A stretch of 64,000 bases of DNA from the NCBI RefSeq assembly GCF_002001105.1, contig NZ_MUNP01000036.1, positions 62,001 through 126,000 on the forward strand. Direction: 5' to 3'. The position numbers and the translations under genes are program-made. The stretch comes from Rhodanobacter sp. C06 (lineage in GTDB: Bacteria; Pseudomonadota; Gammaproteobacteria; Xanthomonadales; Rhodanobacteraceae). The notes beneath the pieces are model-generated. The model was not told where the DNA came from and did no database searches. It saw only the letters and a list, made by a program, of their open reading frames with translations. The stretch's first letter is position 1, and each line of letters starts with the position of its first letter. Of this stretch, positions 1-8,524 are shown piece by piece.

Positions 1-878
1 CACTGCCTGCCGGCGTGGGCGCAAAAGACCTGATCCTGCACATCATCGGCACCATCGGCGTGGACGGCGGCACCGGTCACGTGATCGAGTACCGCGGCGC
101 GGCCATCGAAAAGCTGTCGATGGAAGAGCGCATGACGGTGTGCAACATGTCGATCGAAGCCGGCGCCCGCGCGGGCTTGATCGCACCGGACGAAACCACG
201 TTCGCTTGGCTGCAGGGTCGCCCGCGCGTGCCGCAGGGCGACGCATGGGGCCGCGCGGTGGCGCAGTGGCGCACGCTGAAGACCGACGACGGCGCGCAGT
301 ACGACCGCGAAGTGCGCATCGATGCCGGCACGGTGAAACCCACCGTCACCTACGGCACCCACCCCGGCATGGCGATCGCGATGGACGCGCCGGTGCCCGC
401 CGCGCGCAATGCGATGGAACAGCGCGCGCTGGACTACATGCAGAGCCGCGCCGGCCAGCCCATGCAGGGCTCCAAGGTGGACGTGGTGTTCGTCGGCAGC
501 TGCACCAACTCGCGCCTGTCCGACCTGCGTGAAGCGGCCGGTGTGCTGCGCGGCCACCGCGTCGCCGAAGGCGTGCGCATGCTGGTGGTGCCCGGCTCCG
601 AGGCGGTGCGCCGCGATGCCGAGGCGGAAGGCCTGCACGAGGTATTCCGCGCCGCCGGTGCCGAGTGGCGCGTGCCCGGCTGCTCGATGTGCATCGCGAT
701 GAACGGCGACCTGGCGCAGCCGGGACAACTCGTGGTCTCCACCTCCAACCGCAACTTCGAGGGTCGCCAGGGCAAGGGCGCACGCACCGTGCTGGCCAGC
801 CCGGCCACCGCCGCGGCTTCCGCCGTCGCCGGCGTCATTGCCGATCCGCGCGAATACCTGGTGGAGGTAGCGGCATGA
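1..878 (+). CDS. leuC: 3-isopropylmalate dehydratase large subunit, 3' part (5' truncated by window)
   Basis: Partial gene whose reading frame enters the window at base 3; 291 residues are visible against about 470 for the family, so roughly the first 180 residues lie upstream. LeuC with LeuD isomerises 2-isopropylmalate to 3-isopropylmalate in leucine synthesis. The aconitase-type [4Fe-4S] ligands are present: Cys in GSCTNSR (about base 500) and the pair in PGCSMC (about base 680), and the C-terminal NRNFEGRQG substrate loop follows. The GTG at 15 is internal, not the start. leuD follows after a 178-bp repeat-bearing gap. Confidence 0.95.
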   Translation, partial: LPAGVGAKDLILHIIGTIGVDGGTGHVIEYRGAAIEKLSMEERMTVCNMSIEAGARAGLIAPDETTFAWLQGRPRVPQGDAWGRAVAQWRTLKTDDGAQYDREVRIDAGTVKPTVTYGTHPGMAIAMDAPVPAARNAMEQRALDYMQSRAGQPMQGSKVDVVFVGSCTNSRLSDLREAAGVLRGHRVAEGVRMLVVPGSEAVRRDAEAEGLHEVFRAAGAEWRVPGCSMCIAMNGDLAQPGQLVVSTSNRNFEGRQGKGARTVLASPATAAASAVAGVIADPREYLVEVAA

Positions 879-888
879 GCGCTCGCGT

Positions 889-1035
889 TTTTCTCCCTCT
901 CCCCTTTGGGGAGAGGGCTGGGGTGAGGGGTCGCTCTTGCAACGCCCTCGCATCGGAGCGCGCTTCGATGCACATCACCGCGAGCACCCGCCCCTCACCT
1001 CAATCCTCTCCCCAAAGGGGAGAGGAGGCGAACGC
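889..1035. repeat. Paired CCCC/GGGG palindromic repeats between leuC and leuD
   Basis: Left copy 889-930 carries CTCTCCCCTTTGGGGAGAG followed by a GGGGTGAGGGG tail. The right copy, 991-1035, is in inverted orientation, with CCCCTCACC before TCTCCCCAAAGGGGAGA. Each copy can fold alone and the two can also pair with each other. The same family recurs at 23597-23803, 25511-25552 and, degenerately, 42020-42156. This is a dispersed intergenic element; in an operon it could affect RNA stability or leuC:leuD stoichiometry, which is inference. Confidence 0.8.
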
Positions 1036-1056
1036 AACCAGCGAGGAATTTCATTA

Positions 1057-1638
1057 ATGCGCCCCGTCACCCGCCTCCATTCGCGCACCGCCGTGCTGCC
1101 GGACGAGAACATCGACACCGACCGCATCATCCCGGCGCGCTTCCTCACCACCACCACGCGCACGGGCCTGGGCAAGCTGTGCTTCCACGACTGGCGCTAT
1201 TTGCCCGACGGCAGCGACAACCCCGCCTTCCCGCTGAACCGGCCGGAAGCGAAGGGCTGCGCCATCGTGGTGGCGGGGCGCAACTTCGGCTGCGGTTCCT
1301 CGCGCGAGCACGCGCCGTGGGCGCTGCTGGACTACGGCATCCACGCGGTGCTGTGCAGCGAGATCGCGGACATCTTCCGCAACAACGCGTTGAAAAACGG
1401 CCTGCTCGCGATCGTGGTTTCCGCCGCCGAGCACCAGTGGCTGCTGGCGAACCCGGGCATCGAGCTGAGCATCGACGTGCAAGGACAGTACGTCGTCCTG
1501 CCCGACGGCGGCCGCATCGGCTTCGAACTGGAGCCGTTCGCGCGCCATTGCCTGCTGGAAGGCGTCGACCAGCTCGGCTTCCTGCAGCAGCACGCGGATG
1601 CGATCACTCATTACGAACAACAGGAGAAGGCTGCATGA
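1057..1638 (+). CDS. leuD: 3-isopropylmalate dehydratase small subunit
   Basis: 193 residues, close to the usual length for the proteobacterial small subunit. It supplies the swivelling domain of the LeuCD isomerase. The N-terminal segment with [15 protein letters not shown] and the [17 protein letters not shown] motif (about residues 66-83) are diagnostic. ATG at 1057 is chosen because it begins exactly at the conserved [18 protein letters not shown] and follows a GAGG Shine-Dalgarno-like run at 1042-1046. The upstream open frame back to 937 runs through repeat DNA and is not coding. The TGA stop overlaps the leuB ATG (ATGA), indicating translational coupling. Confidence 0.96.
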   Translation: MRPVTRLHSRTAVLPDENIDTDRIIPARFLTTTTRTGLGKLCFHDWRYLPDGSDNPAFPLNRPEAKGCAIVVAGRNFGCGSSREHAPWALLDYGIHAVLCSEIADIFRNNALKNGLLAIVVSAAEHQWLLANPGIELSIDVQGQYVVLPDGGRIGFELEPFARHCLLEGVDQLGFLQQHADAITHYEQQEKAA

Positions 1639-2843
1639 AGGCACGCATCGTCACCCTGCCCGGCGACGGCGTCGGCCCGGAAGTCACCGCCGCCGCGGTC
1701 GCCGTGCTGGAAGCGGTTGCCACGCACTTCGACCATGAGTTCGCGTTCGACGAGCAGCTGGTCGGCGGTGCCGCGATCGACGCCACCGGCGAGCCGCTGC
1801 CCGCCGCCACGCTGGCCGCCTGCCAGGCCGCTGACGCGGTGCTGCTGGGCGCGGTGGGCGGGCCGAAGTGGTCCGATCCGAATGCGAAGGTGCGCCCGGA
1901 ACAAGGCCTGCTCGGCCTGCGCGCCGCGCTGGGCGTGTACGCGAACCTGCGCCCGCTCACCGTGCATCCCGCGCTGGCCGCGCTGTCGCCGCTGAAGGAC
2001 GAGAAGCTGAAGGACGTCGACGTGCTGTTCGTGCGCGAACTGACTGGCGGCGCCTACTTCGGCGCGAAGACCAGGACCGCCGACACCGCCACCGACGAGT
2101 GCAAGTACACCGTCGCCGAAGTCGAACGTGTCGCCCGCCGCGCCTTCGAGCTGGCGCGCGGCCGGCGCCGCCACGTCACCTCGGTGGACAAGGCGAACGT
2201 GCTGGAGACCTCGCGGCTGTGGCGGCGCACCGTCAACCGCGTGGCCGCCGACTACCCCGACGTGACGCTGGAGCACCAGCTGGTCGACTCGATGGCGATG
2301 CTGCTGCTGACCCGGCCGGCCAGCTACGACGTGGTGGTCACCGAGAACCTGTTCGGCGACATCCTCACCGACGAGGCCGCCGCGATCGCCGGTTCGCTGG
2401 GCCTGCTGCCGTCGGCCTCGCTGGGCGAAGGCACCCCCTCATCCGACCCTTCGGGCCACCCCCGTTCGGAAGCGCTTCGAGGGCAGGCTCTTCCCCCGCC
2501 AGCGGGAGAAGGAAATCCGGTGCGGCCTGCGGCCGCCACTACCTGTATGGGCCTGTACGAACCAATCCACGGCTCCGCACCCGACATCGCGGGCAAGGGT
2601 GTGGCGAATCCCGTCGGCGCGATGCTGTCGGCCGCCCTGCTGCTGCGCCACTCGCTGCAGCTGGAAGCCGAAGCGCAAGCGGTGGAAGCCGCCGTCGACC
2701 ACGTGCTGCAGCACGGCCCGCGCACTCGCGACATCGGCGGCCACGCCGGCACGCTCGAGGTGCGCGATGCCGTGTTGGCGGCACTGGAAGAGCACGTCAG
2801 CAACGAGCACGCCTTCTTCAGCGGAGCACGCTCATGCGGCTGA
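1635..2843 (+). CDS. leuB: 3-isopropylmalate dehydrogenase with a 38-residue in-frame insertion
   Basis: 402 residues; the family is normally about 355-365. LeuB oxidatively decarboxylates 3-isopropylmalate with NAD+ in leucine synthesis. Family signatures are intact: GDGVGPEV at the N-terminus, [17 protein letters not shown], the metal-binding [12 protein letters not shown] and the NAD-binding [10 protein letters not shown]. Between LPSASLGEG and [10 protein letters not shown], residues about 267-304 (bases 2433-2546) have no counterpart in the family. They are encoded by DNA resembling the intergenic palindromes of this genome. The insertion is a multiple of three with no stop, so the gene looks translatable. 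It lies in a loop next to the active-site domain; whether activity is kept cannot be judged from sequence. Starts by ATGA overlap with leuD. Confidence 0.93.
   Translation: MKARIVTLPGDGVGPEVTAAAVAVLEAVATHFDHEFAFDEQLVGGAAIDATGEPLPAATLAACQAADAVLLGAVGGPKWSDPNAKVRPEQGLLGLRAALGVYANLRPLTVHPALAALSPLKDEKLKDVDVLFVRELTGGAYFGAKTRTADTATDECKYTVAEVERVARRAFELARGRRRHVTSVDKANVLETSRLWRRTVNRVAADYPDVTLEHQLVDSMAMLLLTRPASYDVVVTENLFGDILTDEAAAIAGSLGLLPSASLGEGTPSSDPSGHPRSEALRGQALPPPAGEGNPVRPAAATTCMGLYEPIHGSAPDIAGKGVANPVGAMLSAALLLRHSLQLEAEAQAVEAAVDHVLQHGPRTRDIGGHAGTLEVRDAVLAALEEHVSNEHAFFSGARSCG
2433..2546 (+). repeat. Repeat-derived insertion inside leuB
   Basis: 114 bp, exactly 38 codons, inserted between two conserved LeuB blocks. 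It contains CCCTTCGGGCC-type and TTCCCCCGCCAGCGGGAGAA palindromic segments, like the GC-rich intergenic repeats seen elsewhere in this window, and it reads as a low-complexity Pro/Ser/Gly/Ala peptide. The boundaries come from where LeuB family conservation stops and restarts, so they could be off by a few codons. Confidence 0.75.
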
Positions 2844-2895
2844 GCATGCATCCGCCCCGTCACGGCGGAGGCCATCGCGCCTTCGCCACCCTTGC

Positions 2896-2999
2896 CCTCC
2901 CCTGCGCGCCGTTCGCGGCGCCATTGGCGACGAACGCCCACTCCCCGGCGTGCTTTCGTCGCTGCCCCCTGTCCGACGCCACGGCGCGCGCAGGGGAGG
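2896..2999. repeat. 14-bp inverted repeat in the leuB-ilvC gap
   Basis: The 235-bp gap between leuB and ilvC holds no gene. CCTCCCCTGCGCGC at 2896-2909 is matched by its exact reverse complement at 2986-2999, separated by 76 bp. The arms look like the two ends of the CCCCTGC/GCAGGGG element found complete at 34966-35048. No promoter or terminator could be assigned with confidence. Confidence 0.6.
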
Positions 3000-3078
3000 C
3001 AATCCACTTCCGTTCCGCCAAGCCACGCAGCAACCCACCCGCACGCACTCGCGTCACCGTCAATCGAGGAGTCACCGC

Positions 3079-4089
3079 ATGAGCAGCAACCCCACCCTCT
3101 CCGCATCCCGCATCGCCGTCCTGGGCTACGGCAGCCAGGGCCGCGCCCACGCCCTCAACCTGCGCGACTCCGGCCTCGACGTCGTGGTCGGCCTGCGCAA
3201 GGGCGGCCCCTCGTGGGAGAAGGCCAAGGCCGAAGGCTTCGCCGTGGCCGAGCCGGGCGAGGCGGTGAAGGGCGCCGACCTGGTCGCCGTGCTGACGCCC
3301 GACATGGTGCAGCCGAAGCTGTACACGGACGCGATCGAACCGAACATCAAGCCCGGTGCGGCGCTGCTGTTCGCGCACGGCTTCAACGTGCACTTCAAGC
3401 AGATCGATCCGCGCAAGGACATCGACGTGATCCTGGTGGCGCCGAAAGGCCCCGGCGCGCTGGTGCGCAGCGAATACGAGCGCGGTCGCGGCGTACCCTG
3501 CATCTGGGCCGTGCAGCAAGACGTCAGCGGCCACGCCGAGGCGAAAGCCAAGGCCTATGCCGACGGCATCGGCGGCACCCGCGCGATGCTCATCAAGACC
3601 GACTTCAAGGAAGAGACCGAGACGGATCTGTTCGGCGAACAGGCCGTGCTGTGCGGCGGCGCCAGCTCGCTGGTGCAGGCCGGCTTCGAAACCCTGGTGG
3701 AAGCCGGCTACCAGCCGGAGATCGCCTACTACGAGGTGCTGCACGAACTGAAGCTGATCGTCGACCTGTTCTACGAGGGCGGCATCACCCGGATGCTGGA
3801 GTTCGTCTCCGAGACCGCACAGTACGGCGACTACGTCAGCGGCCCGCGCGTGATCGACGCCGGCGTGAAGGCTCGCATGAAGGACGTGCTGACGGACATC
3901 CAGGACGGCACCTTCGCGAAGAACTGGATCGCCGAATACAACGCCGGCCTGCCGAACTACAAGAAGTACAAGCAGGCCGACCTCGACCATCCGGTCGAGC
4001 AGGTGGGCAAGCAGCTGCGTGCGCGCATGGCGTGGCTGCAGGCCGGCGCCGCGAAGGCGGCCGGCGAGCCGCTGAAGAAGGTCGGCTGA
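3079..4089 (+). CDS. ilvC: Ketol-acid reductoisomerase (class I)
   Basis: 336 residues, typical of short class I KARI. It converts acetolactate and acetohydroxybutyrate to the dihydroxy-acids using NAD(P)H and Mg2+. The Rossmann loop [17 protein letters not shown] is at about residues 16-32. The catalytic HGFNVHF (about 94-100), the [13 protein letters not shown] metal site (about 177-189) and the [19 protein letters not shown] helix are all intact. ATG 3079 has a GAGGAG Shine-Dalgarno at 3066-3071. It follows leuB at 235 bp and precedes a VOC gene and ilvG, consistent with a combined leu-ilv unit. Confidence 0.96.
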   Translation: MSSNPTLSASRIAVLGYGSQGRAHALNLRDSGLDVVVGLRKGGPSWEKAKAEGFAVAEPGEAVKGADLVAVLTPDMVQPKLYTDAIEPNIKPGAALLFAHGFNVHFKQIDPRKDIDVILVAPKGPGALVRSEYERGRGVPCIWAVQQDVSGHAEAKAKAYADGIGGTRAMLIKTDFKEETETDLFGEQAVLCGGASSLVQAGFETLVEAGYQPEIAYYEVLHELKLIVDLFYEGGITRMLEFVSETAQYGDYVSGPRVIDAGVKARMKDVLTDIQDGTFAKNWIAEYNAGLPNYKKYKQADLDHPVEQVGKQLRARMAWLQAGAAKAAGEPLKKVG

Positions 4090-4164
4090 CGCACACCGGG
4101 TCGCGCGTGCAGCACGCCGCGCGGCCCATTCCACTGACGCAACGAGAGCAGAACGAGGTTCGCC

Positions 4165-4506
4165 ATGAAACGCTTCCATATCGCCCTGGCCGTCGCCGAC
4201 CTGGACGCCTCCATCGCCGACTACAGCAAGCGCCTGGGCCAGCCGCCGCAGGCCTTGGTCTACGGCATCTACGCGATGTGGCGCACCGACAGCCTCAACT
4301 TCTCGATCCGCCAGCAACCCGAAAAGGCCGGCCGGATCTGCCAGCTCGGCTTCGAGGACGACGACGCGCAAGGCTTCAGCAGCGCCACCGACGTCAACGG
4401 CATTGCGTGGGAGCGCTTCTCCACGCTGGAGCAGGACTTGCAGATCATCGCCACCTTCGGTGTGCCGGTGCATCCGGCCGTCGAGCGCGACCTGATCCGC
4501 AATTGA
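4165..4506 (+). CDS. Small VOC/glyoxalase-fold protein in the ilv operon
   Basis: 113 residues. The N-terminus MKRFHIALAVADLDASIADYSKRLGQPP is a classic beta-alpha-beta start of a vicinal-oxygen-chelate module. His5 could be a metal ligand, and a Glu lies in the middle (WERFSTLEQ). A full glyoxalase has two modules, so this would act as a homodimer. GAGG upstream supports the ATG at 4165. It sits 75 bp after ilvC and about 90 bp before ilvG, so it is probably co-transcribed. The substrate is unknown; a role in handling a 2-keto-acid by-product is only speculation from context. Confidence 0.8.
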   Translation: MKRFHIALAVADLDASIADYSKRLGQPPQALVYGIYAMWRTDSLNFSIRQQPEKAGRICQLGFEDDDAQGFSSATDVNGIAWERFSTLEQDLQIIATFGVPVHPAVERDLIRN

Positions 4507-4517
4507 CGAACGCGGTT

Positions 4518-4545
4518 CGTCATCCCGGCGAAAGCCGGAATGACG
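4518..4545. repeat. GAAA-tetraloop palindrome (CGTCAT-type)
   Basis: Arms 4518-4529 (CGTCATCCCGGC) and 4534-4545 (GCCGGAATGACG) pair with one mismatch and close a GAAA loop. The same element occurs at 21601-21628 and a longer version at 10411-10522. It lies between the VOC gene and ilvG, where it may form an RNA hairpin. No T-run follows, so it is not an obvious intrinsic terminator. Confidence 0.75.
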
Positions 4546-4595
4546 ACAAGGGAAAACCGGATGCCATCGCACACCCCATCCACCAGGAACCCCAC

Positions 4596-6497
4596 GTGAC
4601 GATTTCAGCGCAGACGGCACAGCCTGCCACCGCGATCGAACCGCACCCGCTCGCCGGCCTCGCCATGACTGGCGCGGAGGCGATCGTGCAGGTACTGGCC
4701 GACGAGGGCACGGGCGTGCTGTTCGGCTATTCCGGCGGCGCGATCCTGCCGGTGTACGACGCGGTGTTCCGCCATAACGCCGACCACGCCACGGCCGATG
4801 GCCGCGGTGCCGGTTCCGGCACCGGAATAAATCAGCGTGATCCCATGCCGCTGATCGTGCCCGCGAACGAGCAGGGCGCGGGCTTCATGGCCGCCGGCTA
4901 CGCGCGCGCCTCCGGCAAGGTGGGCGTGGCCATCGTCACCTCCGGCCCCGGCGCCACCAACATGGTCACGCCGGTGCGCGACGCGATGGCCGACTCGATC
5001 CCGCTGGTAGTGATCTGCGGCCAGGTACCCACCACCGCGCTGGGCAGCGACGCGTTCCAGGAAGCGCCGGTGAGCAACATCATGGGCGCCTGCGCCAAGC
5101 ACGTGTTCCTGGTCACCGACCCGGAACAGCTGGAAGCCACCGTGCGCACCGCGTTCGAGATCGCGCGCAGCGGCCGCCCGGGCCCGGTGGTGGTGGACGT
5201 GCCGAAGAACGTGCAGAACGCCACGCTGCGTTTCGACGGCGCCAGCCGCCTCGCCATCCCCGGCTACCGCGCGCGTTTGCGTGCGGTGGAAAGCGCGCGG
5301 CTGGACGACGAGGCCTGCGCCGCGTTCTTCGCTGCGCTGATGCAGGCGCGGCGCCCGCTGATCTACGCCGGTGGCGGTGTGGTCGCGGCGGAGGCGGCGG
5401 TGGCGCTGCGCGTGTTCGCCGACGCGTTCGGCCTGCCGGTCACCACCACCTTGATGGGCCTGGGCGCGTTCGACAGCACCGAACCGTTGGCGCTGCACAT
5501 GCTGGGCATGCACGGCACCGCCTATGCGAACTACGCGGTGGAGGACTGCGACTTCGTGCTCGCGCTGGGCGCGCGCTTCGACGACCGTGTCGCCGGCGTG
5601 CCCGACAAGTTCGCGCCGCAGGCGAAGTTCATCGCGCAGGTCGACATCGACCCCGCCGAGATCGGCAAGGTGAAGGCGGTGGACTGGCAGCACGTGGGCC
5701 CGCTCGCCGCCGCGCTGGAACGCCTGACGGCATATGGCCGCGCGCGCGACCTGCAGCCGCAGCTGGCCGACTGGCAGGCCCACGTCGCCGCGCTGAAGTG
5801 CACGCATGCGATGGACTGGGACCGCGCCAGTCCCCTGATCCAGCCGCAGGCGGTGCTCGCCGCGATCAACCGCCACACCAAGGGCCGCGCCGTGGTCAGC
5901 ACCGGCGTGGGCCAGCACCAGATGTGGGCGGCGCAGTACTTCGACTTCCGCGCGCCGCGGCAATGGCTCACCTCCGGCTCGATGGGCACGATGGGCTTCG
6001 GCCTGCCCGCGGCGATCGGCGCGCAGTTCGCGCGGCCCGACGCGCTGGTGCTCGACATCGACGGCGACGCCAGCATCCGCATGAACGTGGGCGAGCTGGA
6101 GACCGTCACCACCTACGGCCTGCCGCTGAAGGTCGTCGTGCTGAACAACAGCGGCGACGGCATGGTGCGGCAGTGGCAGAAGCTGTACTTCGGCCACCGC
6201 TTCGCCGCCTCGGACAAGAGCCTGCACAAGAAGGATTTCGTACTCGCCGCACAAGCCGACGGCTTCGGCTGGGCGCGCCGGCTGGACGACCCGGCACAAC
6301 TTGAAGCCACCATCGCCGACTTCCTTGCCTGCGACGGGCCGGCCTTCCTCGAAGTGGTGATCGACCCCGACGCCGGCGTGTACCCGATGGTGGGGCCGGG
6401 CGCCAGCTACGCGCAGATGATCACGGGCAAGTTCATCGCTTCGCGCCATGCGGCACCAGCTGAGGCAAACGAGGTCCCATCCACGTCGATGTTCTGA
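4596..6497 (+). CDS. ilvG: Acetolactate synthase, catalytic (large) subunit
   Basis: 633 residues from GTG 4596 (AGGA at 4584-4587), or 610 from ATG 4665. This ThDP/FAD enzyme condenses pyruvate with pyruvate or 2-oxobutyrate, the first common step to valine and isoleucine. It shows GYSGGAILPVYDA, the catalytic Glu92 in NEQGAGFMAAGYARASGK, TSGPGATN, the central FAD domain, and the C-terminal ThDP motif GDASIRMN...VVVLNNSGDGM. A segment before the catalytic Glu (about residues 66-84) is longer than in E. coli ALS. It includes an 8-bp-arm palindrome at 4806-4823 coding Gly/Ser-rich residues. A short ACT-domain subunit follows after a 142-bp repeat-bearing gap. Confidence 0.93.
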   Translation: MTISAQTAQPATAIEPHPLAGLAMTGAEAIVQVLADEGTGVLFGYSGGAILPVYDAVFRHNADHATADGRGAGSGTGINQRDPMPLIVPANEQGAGFMAAGYARASGKVGVAIVTSGPGATNMVTPVRDAMADSIPLVVICGQVPTTALGSDAFQEAPVSNIMGACAKHVFLVTDPEQLEATVRTAFEIARSGRPGPVVVDVPKNVQNATLRFDGASRLAIPGYRARLRAVESARLDDEACAAFFAALMQARRPLIYAGGGVVAAEAAVALRVFADAFGLPVTTTLMGLGAFDSTEPLALHMLGMHGTAYANYAVEDCDFVLALGARFDDRVAGVPDKFAPQAKFIAQVDIDPAEIGKVKAVDWQHVGPLAAALERLTAYGRARDLQPQLADWQAHVAALKCTHAMDWDRASPLIQPQAVLAAINRHTKGRAVVSTGVGQHQMWAAQYFDFRAPRQWLTSGSMGTMGFGLPAAIGAQFARPDALVLDIDGDASIRMNVGELETVTTYGLPLKVVVLNNSGDGMVRQWQKLYFGHRFAASDKSLHKKDFVLAAQADGFGWARRLDDPAQLEATIADFLACDGPAFLEVVIDPDAGVYPMVGPGASYAQMITGKFIASRHAAPAEANEVPSTSMF

Positions 6498-6502
6498 AAA
6501 CA

Positions 6503-6603
6503 CCGTTCGCGCTGAGCGAAGCTTGCGCCAGCAAGCGCAGTCGAAGCGCCCTCGCGACAGCCCTTCGACTTCGGCCCTGCGGGCCTACGCTCAGGACGAA
6601 CGG
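6503..6603. repeat. CCGTTCG...CGAACGG inverted repeat
   Basis: The outer arms 6503-6518 (CCGTTCGCGCTGAGCG) and 6588-6603 (CGCTCAGGACGAACGG) are reverse complements with two mismatches. Inner shorter complementary stretches include CTTCGACTTCG. This is a common type of dispersed repeat ending in CTGAGC/GCTCAG in proteobacterial genomes. It fills the ilvG-to-small-subunit gap and carries no gene. Confidence 0.75.
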
Positions 6604-6639
6604 TTGGTTGCACCCATGAAAGGTTTGCGGAGCAACGCC

Positions 6640-6918
6640 ATGAAACACACCCTGTCCATCCTGCTGCAGAACGAATCCGGTGCGCTGGTGCGCGTGGCGG
6701 GGCTGTTCGCCGCGCGCCACGTCAACATCGACGCGCTCACCGTGGCGGCCACGCACGATCCCGCGGTCTCGCAGCTCACCCTGGTGCTGCATGGCGACGA
6801 CGGCACGCTGCAGCAGATCCTGCGCCAGCTACGCAAGCTGGTGGACGTGCTGGACGCGAACAGCCTGTCGCTGGTGGGCGGCCGCGACGGCAGCCGGTTG
6901 GCCGCCACCCCGGCATGA
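6640..6918 (+). CDS. ilvM: Acetolactate synthase small (ACT-domain) regulatory subunit
   Basis: 92 residues with a single ACT domain: KHTLSILLQNESGALVRVAGLFAARHVNIDAL covers the ligand-binding loop. This matches short IlvM/IlvN-type subunits rather than the roughly 160-residue IlvH. It would confer valine feedback or stability on IlvG. ATG 6640 is preferred because GGAG at 6629-6632 is well spaced; the in-frame ATG at 6616 has no ribosome site. Its TGA stop overlaps the ilvA ATG (ATGA at 6915). Calling it ilvM rather than ilvN rests on length alone. Confidence 0.85.
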   Translation: MKHTLSILLQNESGALVRVAGLFAARHVNIDALTVAATHDPAVSQLTLVLHGDDGTLQQILRQLRKLVDVLDANSLSLVGGRDGSRLAATPA

Positions 6919-8483
6919 ACGCCCGGCTCGCTCCGCGCGCGCAGACCGGCGCCGCACCGTCCGACCTGGACCTGCTGCGCCGCACGCTGGCCGCACGGGT
7001 CTACGAGGTCGCGCGCGAGACGCCGCTGGAGCCGGCCGAGCAGTTGTCCGCGCGCCTGGCCAACCGCGTGCTGCTGAAGCGCGAGGACTTGCAGCCGGTG
7101 TTCTCGTTCAAGCTGCGCGGCGCCTACAACAAGATGGCCGCGCTCGGCGCCGCCGAGCGCGCGCGCGGCGTGATCGCCGCCTCGGCCGGCAACCACGCGC
7201 AAGGCGTGGCGCTGGCGGCAGCGAAGCTCGGCATCCGCGCGGTGATCGTGATGCCGGTGACCGCGCCGCAGGTGAAGGTGGACGCGGTGCGCCGCTTCGG
7301 CGGCGACTTCGTGGAGGTCGTGCTGGTGGGCGACTCCTACAGCGACGCCCAGGCCGCCGCCGCGCGCATCGAGGCCGAGCGCGGCCTGGTGTTCGTGCAT
7401 CCCTTCGACGACCTGGCCGTGATCGCCGGCCAGGCCACCGTGGGCATGGAACTGCTGCGCCAGTCATCCACGCCACTGGACGCCGTGTTCGTGCCGGTCG
7501 GCGGCGGCGGCCTGCTCGCCGGCGTGGCCTGCTGCATCAAGACGCTGTCGCCGCAGACGAAGGTGATCGGCGTACAGGCCGATGATTCCGACGCGATGGC
7601 GCGCTCGCTGGAAAGCGGCGCGCGCGTGACCCTGCCCGAGGTGGGCCTGTTCGCCGACGGTACCGCGGTGAAGCAGGTGGGCGCGCTCACCTTCGAACTC
7701 TGCCGTCGCCATGTCGACGCGATGCTGCGCGTCGACGGCGACGCGCTGTGTGCCGCGATCCGCGACATCTACCAGGAAACCCGCAGCGTGCCCGAGCCCT
7801 CCGGCGCGCTGGCGCTGGCGGGACTGAAGCAGTACGCCGCCACCCACCGATTGCAGGGCGCCACGCTCGCCGCGATCGTCTCCGGCGCGAACATGAACTT
7901 CGAACGGCTGCGCTTCGTGGCCGAGCGCGCCGAGGCCGGCGAGCAGCGCGAGGCGCTGTTCGCGGTGACGATTCCCGAGGAGCGCGGCAGCTTCCGCCGC
8001 TTCTGCGCCGCACTGGGCCGGCACAACATCACCGAGTTCAACTACCGCATCGGCGACGCGCGCCAGGCGCACATCTTCGTGGGCGTGCAGACTGCCAGCC
8101 GCGACGAACGCGCGGCGCTGGCTGCCGCGTTCCGCGCACAGGGCTTCGCCGTGCTCGACCTGGCCGACGACGAGCTGGCCAAGCTGCACCTGCGCCACAT
8201 GGTCGGCGGCCGCTCGCCGCTGGCGCAGGACGAACGCCTGTACCGCTTCGACTTCCCCGAGCGCCCCGGCGCGCTGCCCGACTTCCTCGCCCGCCTGCAC
8301 CCGGACTGGAACATCAGCCTGTTCCACTACCGCAACCACGGCGCCGACCACGGCCGCATCCTGGTCGGCATCCAGGCGCCGGCCGACGAGCAGGCCGCGC
8401 TGCGCCGCTTCCTCGAAACACTCGGCTACCCGCACTGCGACGAGAGCGACAACGCCGCCTATCGCCTGCTGCTGCGCAGCTGA
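6915..8483 (+). CDS. ilvA: Threonine ammonia-lyase, biosynthetic
   Basis: 522 residues, like E. coli IlvA (514). This PLP enzyme deaminates threonine to 2-oxobutyrate, the committed isoleucine step. PLP Lys lies in [12 protein letters not shown] (about residue 59), [10 protein letters not shown] and the phosphate-binding GGGGLLAG (about 196-203) follow. The long C-terminus holds two ACT-like repeats (about 335-410 and 430-505) that mark the feedback-regulated form. It overlaps the ALS small subunit by four bases and is followed by ilvD 41 bp downstream. A second, probably catabolic paralogue is cut by the right end of the window. Confidence 0.95.
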   Translation: MNARLAPRAQTGAAPSDLDLLRRTLAARVYEVARETPLEPAEQLSARLANRVLLKREDLQPVFSFKLRGAYNKMAALGAAERARGVIAASAGNHAQGVALAAAKLGIRAVIVMPVTAPQVKVDAVRRFGGDFVEVVLVGDSYSDAQAAAARIEAERGLVFVHPFDDLAVIAGQATVGMELLRQSSTPLDAVFVPVGGGGLLAGVACCIKTLSPQTKVIGVQADDSDAMARSLESGARVTLPEVGLFADGTAVKQVGALTFELCRRHVDAMLRVDGDALCAAIRDIYQETRSVPEPSGALALAGLKQYAATHRLQGATLAAIVSGANMNFERLRFVAERAEAGEQREALFAVTIPEERGSFRRFCAALGRHNITEFNYRIGDARQAHIFVGVQTASRDERAALAAAFRAQGFAVLDLADDELAKLHLRHMVGGRSPLAQDERLYRFDFPERPGALPDFLARLHPDWNISLFHYRNHGADHGRILVGIQAPADEQAALRRFLETLGYPHCDESDNAAYRLLLRS

Positions 8484-8524
8484 CCCCACCCGCCAAACAC
8501 ATCGTCCCCGGAGTACGAACACCC

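Noticed and set aside
937-1056. N-terminal extension of leuD back to 937
   Set aside because: The extension is translated repeat DNA, and ATG 1057 matches the family start with a ribosome site.
1635-2843. leuB considered as a pseudogene because of its extra 38 codons
   Set aside because: The insertion keeps frame, has no stop, and all catalytic blocks before and after it are intact.
4605-6503. Long minus-strand open frame opposite ilvG
   Set aside because: Antisense of a well-conserved ThDP enzyme; no family motif.
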